A DNA stretch of 64,000 nucleotides from NBLH01 sp050296515 (GTDB lineage Bacteria > Bacteroidota > Bacteroidia > Bacteroidales > NBLH01), in the NCBI GenBank assembly GCA_050296515.1, contig JBNKRJ010000021.1, forward strand, positions 148,849-212,848. The letters run 5' to 3'. Positions 16,381 to 24,123 of the stretch are shown piece after piece. The position numbers and the translations under genes are program-made. The notes under the pieces are model-generated. The model was not told where the DNA came from. It was given only the letters and a program-made list of their open reading frames with translations, and searched no databases. Numbering within the stretch: the stretch's first letter is position 1; every line of letters begins with the position of its first letter.

Positions 16381-16421
16381 GATAAAAATAATCATTATCA
16401 TACACGAACAATGATTATTTT
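16381..16421. promoter_or_regulatory. Fur-box-like site overlapping a perfect inverted repeat
   Basis: GATAAAAATAATCATTATC (16381-16399) matches the classical 19-bp Fur box at 17 positions. It overlaps the perfect 12-bp inverted repeat AAAATAATCATT (16385-16396) and AATGATTATTTT (16410-16421). It lies in the DGC-acr3 spacer, about 290 bp before acr3. AT-richness could produce this by chance. Confidence 0.35.
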
Positions 16422-16469
16422 AATCTTGCGGTTCCATCTGACAAATTAAAGCAATAAAAAAATAAACAG

Positions 16470-16706
16470 CTGAAACCCTCATTCCGAGTGCCGCTGAAGC
16501 TTTAGCGGAGGCGCAGGGGGATTAGCTTACGCTGAGCCCTTTGGGATTTATAAAGAAACTTAACTTAACGAAGTGATCTCATGAGCAAAGCGAATAATCG
16601 CTCTACAAAAGAATATGTTTAACCTTGCGAAGCAAGCTCATGAACTCCATATAAATAGTTCAAGAAAAGTGAATAAATTTCAACAACTTAACTAAAATTT
16701 AAACAA
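16470..16706 (+). repeat. Ars-associated structured repeat, copy R3, forming the acr3 leader
   Basis: 237 bp, about 95 percent identical to R2 in the shared body by eye. It opens with CTGAAACCCTC instead of ATGAAACCCTC and carries an extra hairpin segment (CCGCT-gaagctttAGCGG, about 16491-16509). It ends in TTTAAACAA directly at the GTG start of acr3 (16707). Confidence 0.8.
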
Positions 16707-17756
16707 GTGAAAAAACTGTCATTTCTGGATAAATACCTGACTATCTGGATTTTTGCAGCCATGCTAATTGGTGTACTCTCTGGATATTTGTTTCCTTCAA
16801 TAGCTAATTTCTGGGATTCAATGAGTTCTGGCACAACAAATATTCCAATTGCCATTGGTCTGATTGTGATGATGTATCCGCCTCTGGCCAAAGTAAAATA
16901 TGAAGAACTAAAAGATGTGTTTAAAAACTTCAAAATTTTAGGCATTTCGTTAATACAAAACTGGCTGATAGGCCCCATATTGATGTTTGGCCTGGCAATT
17001 TTGTTTTTGCAGGATTATCCACATTACATGGCAGGTCTAATTTTAATTGGTTTAGCCAGATGCATTGCCATGGTAATTGTCTGGAACGAATTGGCAAAAG
17101 GTGACACAGAGTATGCTGCTGGTTTAGTAGCTTTTAACTCCATATTCCAGGTTTTGTTTTTTTCTGTTTACGCATGGGTTTTCTTAACTATTTTGCCTGA
17201 TTGGCTTGGACTCCAGTCTTTTGAAGTTGATATTACGATAGGTCAAATTGCAGAAAGCGTGTTTATCTACCTGGGAATTCCATTTATTGCAGGCTTCTTA
17301 ACACGCTTTATTCTTATCAGGGTAAAGAACAAAGAGTGGTATCACAAAAAATTCATCCCGGTAATTAGCCCACTTACACTTATTGCATTATTGTTTACAA
17401 TAATTGTAATGTTCTCATTAAAAGGAGAATATATTGTAAAAATACCTTTGGATGTGCTTCGAATAGCAGTTCCATTAATTATTTATTTTGTTGTCATGTT
17501 CTTAGTCTCATTTTTTATGGGGAAAAAGGTTGGAGCAGGATATTCAAAAACAGCAACCATTTCGTTTACAGCAGCCAGTAATAATTTCGAGCTTGCCATT
17601 GCTGTGGCGGTTGCAGTTTTCGGAATTAATTCGGGCGAGGCATTTGCTGCAGTCATTGGACCTTTGGTTGAAGTACCTGTTTTAATTTCATTGGTAAATG
17701 TAGCATTAAGGTTTCAAAAAAAATATTTCGTAAAAGAGTGTGCAACAGATGCATAG
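16707..17756 (+). CDS. acr3: Acr3-family arsenite efflux transporter
   Basis: 349 residues with ten membrane segments, the usual length for bacterial Acr3. It exports As(III) from the cytoplasm driven by the membrane potential. The conserved Cys of TM4 is C119 in GLARCIAMVIVWNELAKGD, with the following family motif GLVAFNSIFQ. The last part, TAASNNFELAIAVAVAVFG...VIGPLVEVPVLI, is also characteristic. The start is GTG, placed at the end of repeat R3 where the other copies have ATG or GTG followed by AAA; the translation MKKLSFLDKYLT matches family N-termini. It probably has its own promoter in the 470-bp spacer. Confidence 0.92.
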   Translation: MKKLSFLDKYLTIWIFAAMLIGVLSGYLFPSIANFWDSMSSGTTNIPIAIGLIVMMYPPLAKVKYEELKDVFKNFKILGISLIQNWLIGPILMFGLAILFLQDYPHYMAGLILIGLARCIAMVIVWNELAKGDTEYAAGLVAFNSIFQVLFFSVYAWVFLTILPDWLGLQSFEVDITIGQIAESVFIYLGIPFIAGFLTRFILIRVKNKEWYHKKFIPVISPLTLIALLFTIIVMFSLKGEYIVKIPLDVLRIAVPLIIYFVVMFLVSFFMGKKVGAGYSKTATISFTAASNNFELAIAVAVAVFGINSGEAFAAVIGPLVEVPVLISLVNVALRFQKKYFVKECATDA

Positions 17757-17870
17757 CATAATCTGGTTGAAATAATATTGCTCTCGTATAGTTTGTTTTG
17801 CAAAAAGTGATATTTGCTTTAAATTTCACAAAACATTTGTTTTAAAGGGTAACGCATAATAAAAATATGC

Positions 17871-17878
17871 TATATTTG
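17871..17878 (+). promoter_or_regulatory. -7 box upstream of the Usp gene
   Basis: TATATTTG fits TAnnTTTG exactly and lies 25 bp before the start codon. No TTG was found 19 bp upstream, so only the -7 element is supported. Confidence 0.45.
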
Positions 17879-17902
17879 TATAAACCTTCAAATTAACGAA
17901 AC

Positions 17903-19168
17903 ATGCAAAACCGATTGACTGCCGAATCTATTATAAACACTTTAAAAAATGCTATTCGTTGGAAAAATAATGATACAATAAAAGCAAATAAAATTGCGCT
18001 AAATGTATTCATTGATTTTGTAAAACTAAGAGTTCTTCCTAAAAATGATTTTTCTGCAAACGCATTTCAGAATTTTCAAAAAAATCCATTGGATTTAAAA
18101 GCAGAAGGGAAACTTGAAGCCTGGATTGAAATGGCATTAAGTGAAAATGAAGAGATAAAGAAAGATCTACTAACTAAAATTGAAAACGTCGAGAGTTTTT
18201 ATAAGAAAAACCTATTGGGCGAAAAAGATGATACAAGGAAAAAAGCGGAAGAAAAAAGCAAAACTAAAGAAGAACAAACAGATGTTCTTGAAGAAGATGA
18301 CGATCACGATGATGATCATGATGAAGAAATGGCGGCCGCACATCGCCCAATAATTGTCCCATGGGACTTTTCGCAGGTAGCAGGTTATGCACTTGAACAT
18401 GCATTGATGTTTGCAAAAACTACTGGAGAAAAAATCTTTTTGCTGCATATCACTAAAAGTGATAAAGAAATAAGCAAAGCTCAACAAGAAATGCAAAAGG
18501 TTGTTAAAGAAACTTATGCAAAATCGAAAATTAAGCCTGAAATAATGGTGGAAACCGGGAATATTTTTAAATCAATTACCCAGATTGCCAACGACAACAA
18601 TGCAAAGTTTGTAATAATGGGAACGCATGGCATAAAGGGAATGCAGAAGTTCACAGGAAGCTTGGCTTTAAAGGTTATTGCCGGTACTAATACACCTTTT
18701 GTTGTTGTTCAGGAACCACCAGCACAAGAAACTATCAGAAATGTTGTTTTCCCAATTGACAACAGAAAAGAAAATAAACAAAAGCTAAAACAGGCAAGGT
18801 TATTAGCAAAATATTATAAGGTTAAGTACACCCTAACCCTTCCTGAAAAAATATCAAACGATGTAATTAACAAAACAATAACCCATAATTTAGCTTTTAT
18901 TAAAAACTACTTTGCTCAACACGGTATTGAATACGAAGTTCATAAAGTTGCAGGTACTGATAGCTTTAGCGAATCCACATTGAAATATGCTGCTGAGCAC
19001 AAGCCAGATATGATTATTGTTTTAACTACAAAGAACATCAATATTCAGGATTATGTATTAGGTGCTGATGAACAAAAAGTTATAGCAAATAAATCAAAAA
19101 TACCTGTTATGTGTATTAACCCTATGAAGGTTAAATTTGCAACAATGAGTGTTCACGGAGTAGCCTAG
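17903..19168 (+). CDS. Universal stress protein with helical N-terminus and Asp/His-rich linker
   Basis: 421 residues, cytoplasmic. Residues 1-110 are helical and unrecognised. Residues about 111-140 are a charged linker (KKAEEKSKTKEE then EEDDDHDDDHDEE). Then a UspA domain (about 148-275) from RPIIVPWDFSQVAGYAL to the ATP-binding motif GTHGIKGMQKFTGSLALKVI, and a second degenerate Usp domain (about 280-405) that lacks the glycine motif. Family members bind ATP and respond to stress. Placement after acr3 suggests, but does not prove, a link to metal stress; the Asp/His linker could bind divalent metal. Confidence 0.85.
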   Translation: MQNRLTAESIINTLKNAIRWKNNDTIKANKIALNVFIDFVKLRVLPKNDFSANAFQNFQKNPLDLKAEGKLEAWIEMALSENEEIKKDLLTKIENVESFYKKNLLGEKDDTRKKAEEKSKTKEEQTDVLEEDDDHDDDHDEEMAAAHRPIIVPWDFSQVAGYALEHALMFAKTTGEKIFLLHITKSDKEISKAQQEMQKVVKETYAKSKIKPEIMVETGNIFKSITQIANDNNAKFVIMGTHGIKGMQKFTGSLALKVIAGTNTPFVVVQEPPAQETIRNVVFPIDNRKENKQKLKQARLLAKYYKVKYTLTLPEKISNDVINKTITHNLAFIKNYFAQHGIEYEVHKVAGTDSFSESTLKYAAEHKPDMIIVLTTKNINIQDYVLGADEQKVIANKSKIPVMCINPMKVKFATMSVHGVA

Positions 19169-19186
19169 TTTTGAAAGAAAACAATA

Positions 19187-19770
19187 CTATCTTATTTTCA
19201 AGCTAAAACTGCTTAATTTTCTAACAATTCCGTCAGGACCTTGGGCTTTTATGTCGTCAAAGTAAACCCTTTGTCCCCTTTTCTGATTTCAGATAAATGT
19301 TCATTAGTAAGCATGTTTGAATTGGACCGGAATTGTCTATTAAATCCATTAACCGCTATGCTTATCTGAAACTGAATAATTTTAAAGCTAAGATCAAAAT
19401 CGGAATCCGATAATTCTGCCACCAGAAACTTCTGTGCAGCAAGTACATTTAAACTTACCGCCTGTTCCTTAATACCGTCAACTCTTGCAATTGGGTCGGG
19501 CATCAATTTCACCCTAAATCAGCAACCCTGATTAACTTTCCCTGACAACTCACACTGAGCGTAATTTTACTGGCAGTTTGCGGACGCATATAGAAAGTCC
19601 CTTGTGATTCAGTAATACTTGCATTAGTTGCAGACAGCCTTAAATCAGAGGCTTTACATCCTGAAACTGCAACTTTTACAGGATTATTAACACCCAGATA
19701 AAGGATATTCATTTTTGTGAGCTCAATGGCTGCAATTTCATTCCGCTGCTGAGCATTTATACATTCGACA
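19187..19770 (-). pseudogene. gldM: GldM C-terminal domain remnant (T9SS component), frameshifted and truncated
   Basis: Reading minus strand from the MITE edge: AAIELTKMNILYLGVNNPVKVAVSG, then FRVKLMPDPIARVDG, then SNSNMLTNEHLSEIRKGDK, then YFDDIKAQGPDGIVRKL. These are successive blocks of the GldM C-terminal domain, but they fall in three frames. The first shift is in a T-run near 19515 (one T short) and the second in a G-run near 19265 (one base off). The N-terminal three quarters of GldM are missing, and the remnant stops at the MITE at 19771. Full GldM is an inner-membrane T9SS motor protein; this is a dead extra copy. Confidence 0.8.
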
Positions 19771-19850
19771 CTAGTGTCAAGTCAAGTATGATATTACTGG
19801 TAATCAGCCAGGTGTTGTCACCTGACAAATTAGCCTTGACATGACACTAG
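19771..19850. mobile_element. MITE-like element, copy M1 (80 bp)
   Basis: Terminal inverted repeats CTAGTGTCAAGTCAAG and CTAGTGTCATGTCAAG (as read from the other end) differ at one of 16 bases. The centre is CCAGGTGTTGTCACCTG, a palindrome. The reverse complement aligns over its whole length with copy M2 at 55120-55228. It abuts the broken 5' end of the GldM remnant and lies 10 bp from the nucleoside hydrolase stop codon. Confidence 0.75.
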
Positions 19851-19860
19851 AGCCTTAATA

Positions 19861-21312
19861 TCATTCAACCATTTTTATTACAAATATCTCATGCCTATCA
19901 AAACCGGACCAGTATTTTATGGCAAGTTCTTCAATATAAAGCCAGTATTTATCTGTTAGTAATCCATAGGTTTTAACTCCATATTTTATTTCGTTTTGCA
20001 TTTGTTCTGCAATTGATTGTTTTACTGACATCTGAATTTTTTGATGATTAAATTCAAAAATAGCAGACGGGACAATTGAAACACTATCAGAAATAGTTAT
20101 CAGCCCCTGCCCTATTGTAGCTCCTGAGCTTATTTGAATCCCATCATTAAAACAACTTAAAGGAGGTTTATTACCGGCAAATGAAGTAACCCGCAGGTTG
20201 TTGACACCCACATTGAAATACTCCATAGCCCGCACTCCCATTTTTGCTCCAATAATAGAATAAATACCAGTATGTCCATGAATTTCATTGGTCATAGCAA
20301 TTGCTTTCCATTCAACAAGGCCATAATTTGCAATGGTAGCACTAAGCATTTTGGCATATGCTTTTTTATAAAGCATGGTATCTATCGGGAAACTCGTAAA
20401 AACACGATTATTTGTTTGAATTGATGAAAGAAGCAAAGCACTAATCGTCTCATTGATAATACTTTCAGGAATTGCCTGATGTGGTGAAATAAATTTAACC
20501 TGTTCTTGTGTTTCTTCATCAAACAGTACAGGAACTGTTAAATACAGAGGAACAAAATCATCCCATAAATGCAAATGATTTTGTTTGATTTTTTCAACAA
20601 TCGAGGTTTGCTGGTGCACTTTAACAATTTGCTTTGCATAAACAGAATTGCATTGCTGCACCTCATCAAGATACGCATCGTTTACAGTAAAATTGTTCGA
20701 TTTATTTGAAACAATTTCAAGAGAAATTCCACTTTTCTGTATAAAATCATAGCTTTCAGGAGAAGCCTTATAATTAAATCCATCTGTTACCGTATGGCTA
20801 TTGTACCAAATAATCCGGTCAATTTTATTAATGATATCATGATTTTCTCTTATCAGATCTGCATATGTTTTGAGAGAACCCAATGCGATTAATGTAATTT
20901 TATCTTTATAATTTGCAGTTACTTTATTTAGCAAATTAACAGAATTGTAGTAACGGTCAACTTCCTGTTGTTCAACCAGATTACCCCAATTAATATTTTG
21001 TGCAAATGGTGCCCACAATGGAAGCACAAAATCGGTTTTTTCACTTACCCCGACCTGAATTCCTTCGTGATGAAAAGCTAAAAGCAGTGATTTCACCTTA
21101 TGAAAAACACTTTCAGGCAAGAGTGTCCCTTGAGAACAGGTAATTGCTAAAACCCTGATATCATTGCCTGATAAAAGCATTGAAATTGCACGCATATCAT
21201 CAATCGCACCATCGGTGTCGATTATCACATGATATTTTGGTTTTCCTGAGTGAGCTGATAATTGAATATGAAGAGTCAGACAAATTAGTATTGCAAATAA
21301 GTATTTCCTCAT
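19861..21312 (-). CDS. Nucleoside hydrolase fused to an FmdE-like domain
   Basis: 483 residues with a signal peptide (1-20, ending LSAHS), so probably periplasmic. Residues about 27-330 are an inosine-uridine nucleoside hydrolase-type domain: HVIIDTDGAIDDMRAISMLL is the Ca-binding DTDxxxDD motif. Residues about 335-483 resemble FmdE (formylmethanofuran dehydrogenase subunit E family): HGHTGIYSIIGAKMGVRAM (HGH at 345-347) and CFNDGIQISSGATIGQG (C387). Two metal-binding cysteines of canonical FmdE (in HGHLCPG and TGCTLGKG) are absent. It lies 64 bp downstream of the ZIP transporter gene in the same direction, pointing to a metal-linked role. The product and substrate are unknown. Confidence 0.82.
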   Translation of the reverse strand: MRKYLFAILICLTLHIQLSAHSGKPKYHVIIDTDGAIDDMRAISMLLSGNDIRVLAITCSQGTLLPESVFHKVKSLLLAFHHEGIQVGVSEKTDFVLPLWAPFAQNINWGNLVEQQEVDRYYNSVNLLNKVTANYKDKITLIALGSLKTYADLIRENHDIINKIDRIIWYNSHTVTDGFNYKASPESYDFIQKSGISLEIVSNKSNNFTVNDAYLDEVQQCNSVYAKQIVKVHQQTSIVEKIKQNHLHLWDDFVPLYLTVPVLFDEETQEQVKFISPHQAIPESIINETISALLLSSIQTNNRVFTSFPIDTMLYKKAYAKMLSATIANYGLVEWKAIAMTNEIHGHTGIYSIIGAKMGVRAMEYFNVGVNNLRVTSFAGNKPPLSCFNDGIQISSGATIGQGLITISDSVSIVPSAIFEFNHQKIQMSVKQSIAEQMQNEIKYGVKTYGLLTDKYWLYIEELAIKYWSGFDRHEIFVIKMVE

Positions 21313-21376
21313 TCTTAATAAAATTTAATTTCTAGAAAAAGAGCGGTTTTAATTGGTTTCTATACAAACTTTACAA

Positions 21377-22135
21377 TCAATGAACGATTGCAAGAATTAA
21401 AAAAACAAAAAAGCCAATAAAAAAAACTGCTGTATTTAAAGGAGTATCGGTTTGTTCATGTGCTTCGACCAATAATTCTTCTGTAACCAAATACATTAAG
21501 GCAGATAAGCCAAAAGCCAGGATATAAGTAAGTACCTCTTTATTTAGCAGACTTAGCATAACAGAACCAGCAAAAGCTCCGACTACAAAAGTCATGGAAA
21601 TCAGAATAAGAATAAGAAGGATTTTTTTCTTTGGCATTTTTTCAGTCTTAAGCTGGGTGGAGATAACCAAACCAAGCACCATAATTTCAAGACTTAACGC
21701 AATGCATAACAATATTCCTTCTGAATGACCAGCAGCAAAGCCAACCCCTAATAATATCCCGTCTATAAATATATCAACTGCTATTCCGATTAGTAAAGCC
21801 CATGGAATAGCCTGGTTTATTGTATTTTGCTGTTTATTATGTAGTAATTCTTCATGTTTTTTTTCAGCTTTATGGCTAAAGTGCTTAATTAGCAGCATAA
21901 TTACCAGACCAGCAAAAAATCCAATTGAAGTTCCAACCAGATTATGTCTTTCAACAAGATCTGGTAATAGCTCAATGGCCACTACTGCAAAAATTACACC
22001 AGCTGCCAAATGAAGTATAAAACTTCTGAACTTACTTCTTACTTCAAATAACAATCCGGTTATTCCTCCAAGTATCATGGTAACCAGTGGAATAAGAGCA
22101 AAAAGTAGTATTTCGTATATAATTGATGTGTTCAT
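21377..22135 (-). CDS. ZIP-family metal transporter
   Basis: 252 residues, about eight membrane segments. Family features: HLAAGVIFAVVAIELLPDL in TM2-3, GIAVDIFIDGILLGVGFAAG in TM4 where classical ZIPs have HNxPDG, and ALSLEIMVLGLVI in TM5. The cytoplasmic loop after TM3 is His/Lys-rich (FSHKAEKKHEELLHNK). ZIP proteins move Zn, Fe or other divalent ions into the cytoplasm. The replaced His of TM4 suggests changed ion choice. Middle gene of a probable three-gene unit (secreted unknown, ZIP, hydrolase-FmdE). Confidence 0.82.
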   Translation of the reverse strand: MNTSIIYEILLFALIPLVTMILGGITGLLFEVRSKFRSFILHLAAGVIFAVVAIELLPDLVERHNLVGTSIGFFAGLVIMLLIKHFSHKAEKKHEELLHNKQQNTINQAIPWALLIGIAVDIFIDGILLGVGFAAGHSEGILLCIALSLEIMVLGLVISTQLKTEKMPKKKILLILILISMTFVVGAFAGSVMLSLLNKEVLTYILAFGLSALMYLVTEELLVEAHEQTDTPLNTAVFFIGFFVFLILAIVH

Positions 22136-22168
22136 ATCAGGTTAACTAATTAAGTTTTTATAATTTTT

Positions 22169-22915
22169 CTAGAAAAATCCACTAGCCCATGGTTGGGTAT
22201 AGTTTTGGTAAAGTATTTTGATTGCCCCATTCTCATTCTTTGAAACATACAAAGTAATATTGCTATCAATAAAAGCATCTTTTGCCTTCCCCTTGAAGTA
22301 AATAAATCCTTTATTCAACCTACTATCATAACCCGAGCTTTTTAATAAGTGAGGTTCATAATTTTTACTTGCCATTTGGCTTATAAAGCCTGACTCTGAA
22401 CCGTCTGCAGCATTTTGTTCAACAAAGTTCTTTAATGCGGTCTCATCCTGACCAAATGAAACCAGCTCACCACCAAAATTTTCAAGGTCTTTATCGCCTG
22501 GTAAGTCAGTTGGATTAAAATGACCAGTATAATAACCATCAAGATAATGTTTTATCAACTGTTCTGTTTCATTAAAGCCATCTATTAACCAACTAGCAGA
22601 TTGCTTTTCTAAGAAAATGTATACTCTATCGCGAAGTATATTGTTATGATAAAAATCGACCGTCAAAACAGCCCTGTTTTCATTTTTTTGCTCTTTATTA
22701 AGCTTCAACTCGATTTCAGGTGGCCATTTACAAATTTGCTCAAAAACTTCGGTTCCTCCATCATATTCAGACACCCAATAGTCTTTGGTACACAGGCTTT
22801 TGGCTAGCAGTGGCATTTTTCCAGTACGAACGGACTCTATTGAATCCATTATTTCGCTTTGAGCAATACTATTAGCCGCTATAAACAATAGCAATGCAGG
22901 AAGGAGTTTCTTCAT
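22169..22915 (-). CDS. Secreted protein of unknown function
   Basis: 248 residues, not recognised. Signal peptide MKKLLPALLLFIAANSIAQ, cleaved after IAQ. The mature part has a DUF3828-like look (HYLDGYYTGHFNPTDLP, LDVDFYHNN-type strand) but no motif that settles it. The C-terminal strand NITLYVSKNENGAIKILYQ suggests a lipocalin or NTF2-like fold. It is the first gene of the unit with the ZIP transporter (33 bp gap). A role in binding periplasmic metal is possible from context only. Confidence 0.65.
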   Translation of the reverse strand: MKKLLPALLLFIAANSIAQSEIMDSIESVRTGKMPLLAKSLCTKDYWVSEYDGGTEVFEQICKWPPEIELKLNKEQKNENRAVLTVDFYHNNILRDRVYIFLEKQSASWLIDGFNETEQLIKHYLDGYYTGHFNPTDLPGDKDLENFGGELVSFGQDETALKNFVEQNAADGSESGFISQMASKNYEPHLLKSSGYDSRLNKGFIYFKGKAKDAFIDSNITLYVSKNENGAIKILYQNYTQPWASGFF

Positions 22916-23048
22916 GCTAGAAAATTTTAAGGTAAAACAATTTCTGAAAATAATTGGTGCAAGTTAAACAATCTTCATTTATTTAATAATGCTTCTGAAA
23001 TTTTATTTCTGATTTTATAATTCAGAAACCATCTTCAATAATTTAGGA

Positions 23049-23592
23049 TTACTTTAATATGCCATCCAGCCAGTGAATAATGTTTAAAAGCAACTTATAA
23101 TTTTCGGGTGCAGCATCACTATTCATTCCAGCCCTCATTTTTTTGAGGTCTGGCAAGCTGAGCGGTGAACATTGCAGCCTCACCAAAAGCAACAACTTTT
23201 CCCTTACCATAATTTTTATAGCCCCCCCTGCGACCATCCTTTCGCACTGTATTTTCTTGTGCTGCCATCAAATACCCAGGCAGTATCAGGCAAAAAGTCA
23301 TACTAAGCCAGTTTGAACTATTGTAAATTGAAATTTTACAATGGCTTAGTATAAATGCGCCCTTATAAGGTTCAACAATGTATCCATCTCGTCCCAAAAG
23401 GTTAGAGAAAGCTTTATATCTGCCATTTTTTGTATAAAAATTATGATGTCCTTCATCGATAAAAACAACAGCTCCTTTTCCTTTTGCATATGCCGGATTT
23501 TTGATTTCAGGATTATAGGTGGTGTCTGCAACTTGTTGGGCATTTAACAAGATTGGGAAAAACAGAATAAAAAGAGAAATAATTTTTTTCAT
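23049..23592 (-). pseudogene. DUF4350-like secreted protein gene, broken by frameshift, internal loss and palindrome insertion
   Basis: The intact part starts at 23592 with a signal peptide (MKKIISLFILFFPILLNAQ) and reads AYAKGKGAVVFIDEGHHNFYTKNGRY, typical of DUF4350. After GAF the frame enters a 51-bp palindrome (translated SHCKISIYNSSNWLS). It then resumes in AAQENTVRKDGRRGGYKNYGKG and VVAFGEAAMFTAQLA, so the middle of the domain is missing. A run of seven A near 23135 shifts the frame: the zero frame stops at NEGWNE, whereas the other frame continues MRAGMNSDAAPENYKLLLNIIHWLDG to 23049, the expected C-terminus. Confidence 0.78.
23301..23351. mobile_element. 51-bp palindromic insertion inside the DUF4350 remnant
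   Basis: Outer arms TACTAAGCCA (23301-23310) and TGGCTTAGTA (23342-23351) are perfectly complementary. Inner arms TTGTAAA (23321-23327) and TTTACAA (23335-23341) also pair. The ends are TA, as in IS630/Tc1-type elements. It occupies exactly the place where the DUF4350 sequence is lost. No second copy was found in the window. Confidence 0.6.
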
Positions 23593-23629
23593 AGTTTCAT
23601 GACTTAAAAGATTAATATTTAAACATTTA

Positions 23630-24112
23630 CTACGAAATTGCTTTAATTGGAATATAAATATCTTCCTCCGATTCAGGATCATTGTTTTTATATTTCTCAC
23701 CTAAGATTTCAAAATGAGGACGATTATCCAGCTCAGAACCTGACTGAGGTAACCATGTTCCGAAAATGAACCGAAAAATTGTGGTATCCATGCTTGAACC
23801 TTTGTAATGAAAAATAGCATAAAGTCCTTCGTTTAATACCAATGTTTCCATTCCTTCAGGGATTTCACTAAAATCTTCAACTTCAACAGCAGCCCACTTT
23901 TCAAACTCTTTATTTGGTTCAAACTTATAAGGCGAGGGATAAATTTGAAGCGAAATCAAATCCGAATTTAAGTTATTTTGGATTTCTCTTCGCCGGGGCA
24001 TAAAACTACGCCACAATTCTCCAGTTCTGTTCTCTGATAAGGACATGCTTAACCTTTGTCCAATCAATTTCTTTTCTGCAATCGTAACAATCTTAGGTTC
24101 AATAGAAGTCAT
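23630..24112 (-). CDS. GyrI-like small-molecule-binding protein (AraC effector domain)
   Basis: 160 residues, cytoplasmic, no DNA-binding part. The fold is the SOUL/GyrI-like duplicated beta-alpha-beta unit: EPKIVTIAEKKLIGQRLSMSL at the start, WRSFMPRR, then KWAAVEVEDFSEIPEGMETLVLNEGLYAIFHYKG (the central effector-pocket strand) and TWLPQSGSELDNRPHFEILG near the end. Stand-alone members bind or hydrolyse small molecules. Length matches the single-domain family. It lies between the DUF4350 remnant and the SMP-30-like gene on the same strand. Confidence 0.82.
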   Translation of the reverse strand: MTSIEPKIVTIAEKKLIGQRLSMSLSENRTGELWRSFMPRRREIQNNLNSDLISLQIYPSPYKFEPNKEFEKWAAVEVEDFSEIPEGMETLVLNEGLYAIFHYKGSSMDTTIFRFIFGTWLPQSGSELDNRPHFEILGEKYKNNDPESEEDIYIPIKAIS

Positions 24113-24123
24113 TTGATTTTGCT

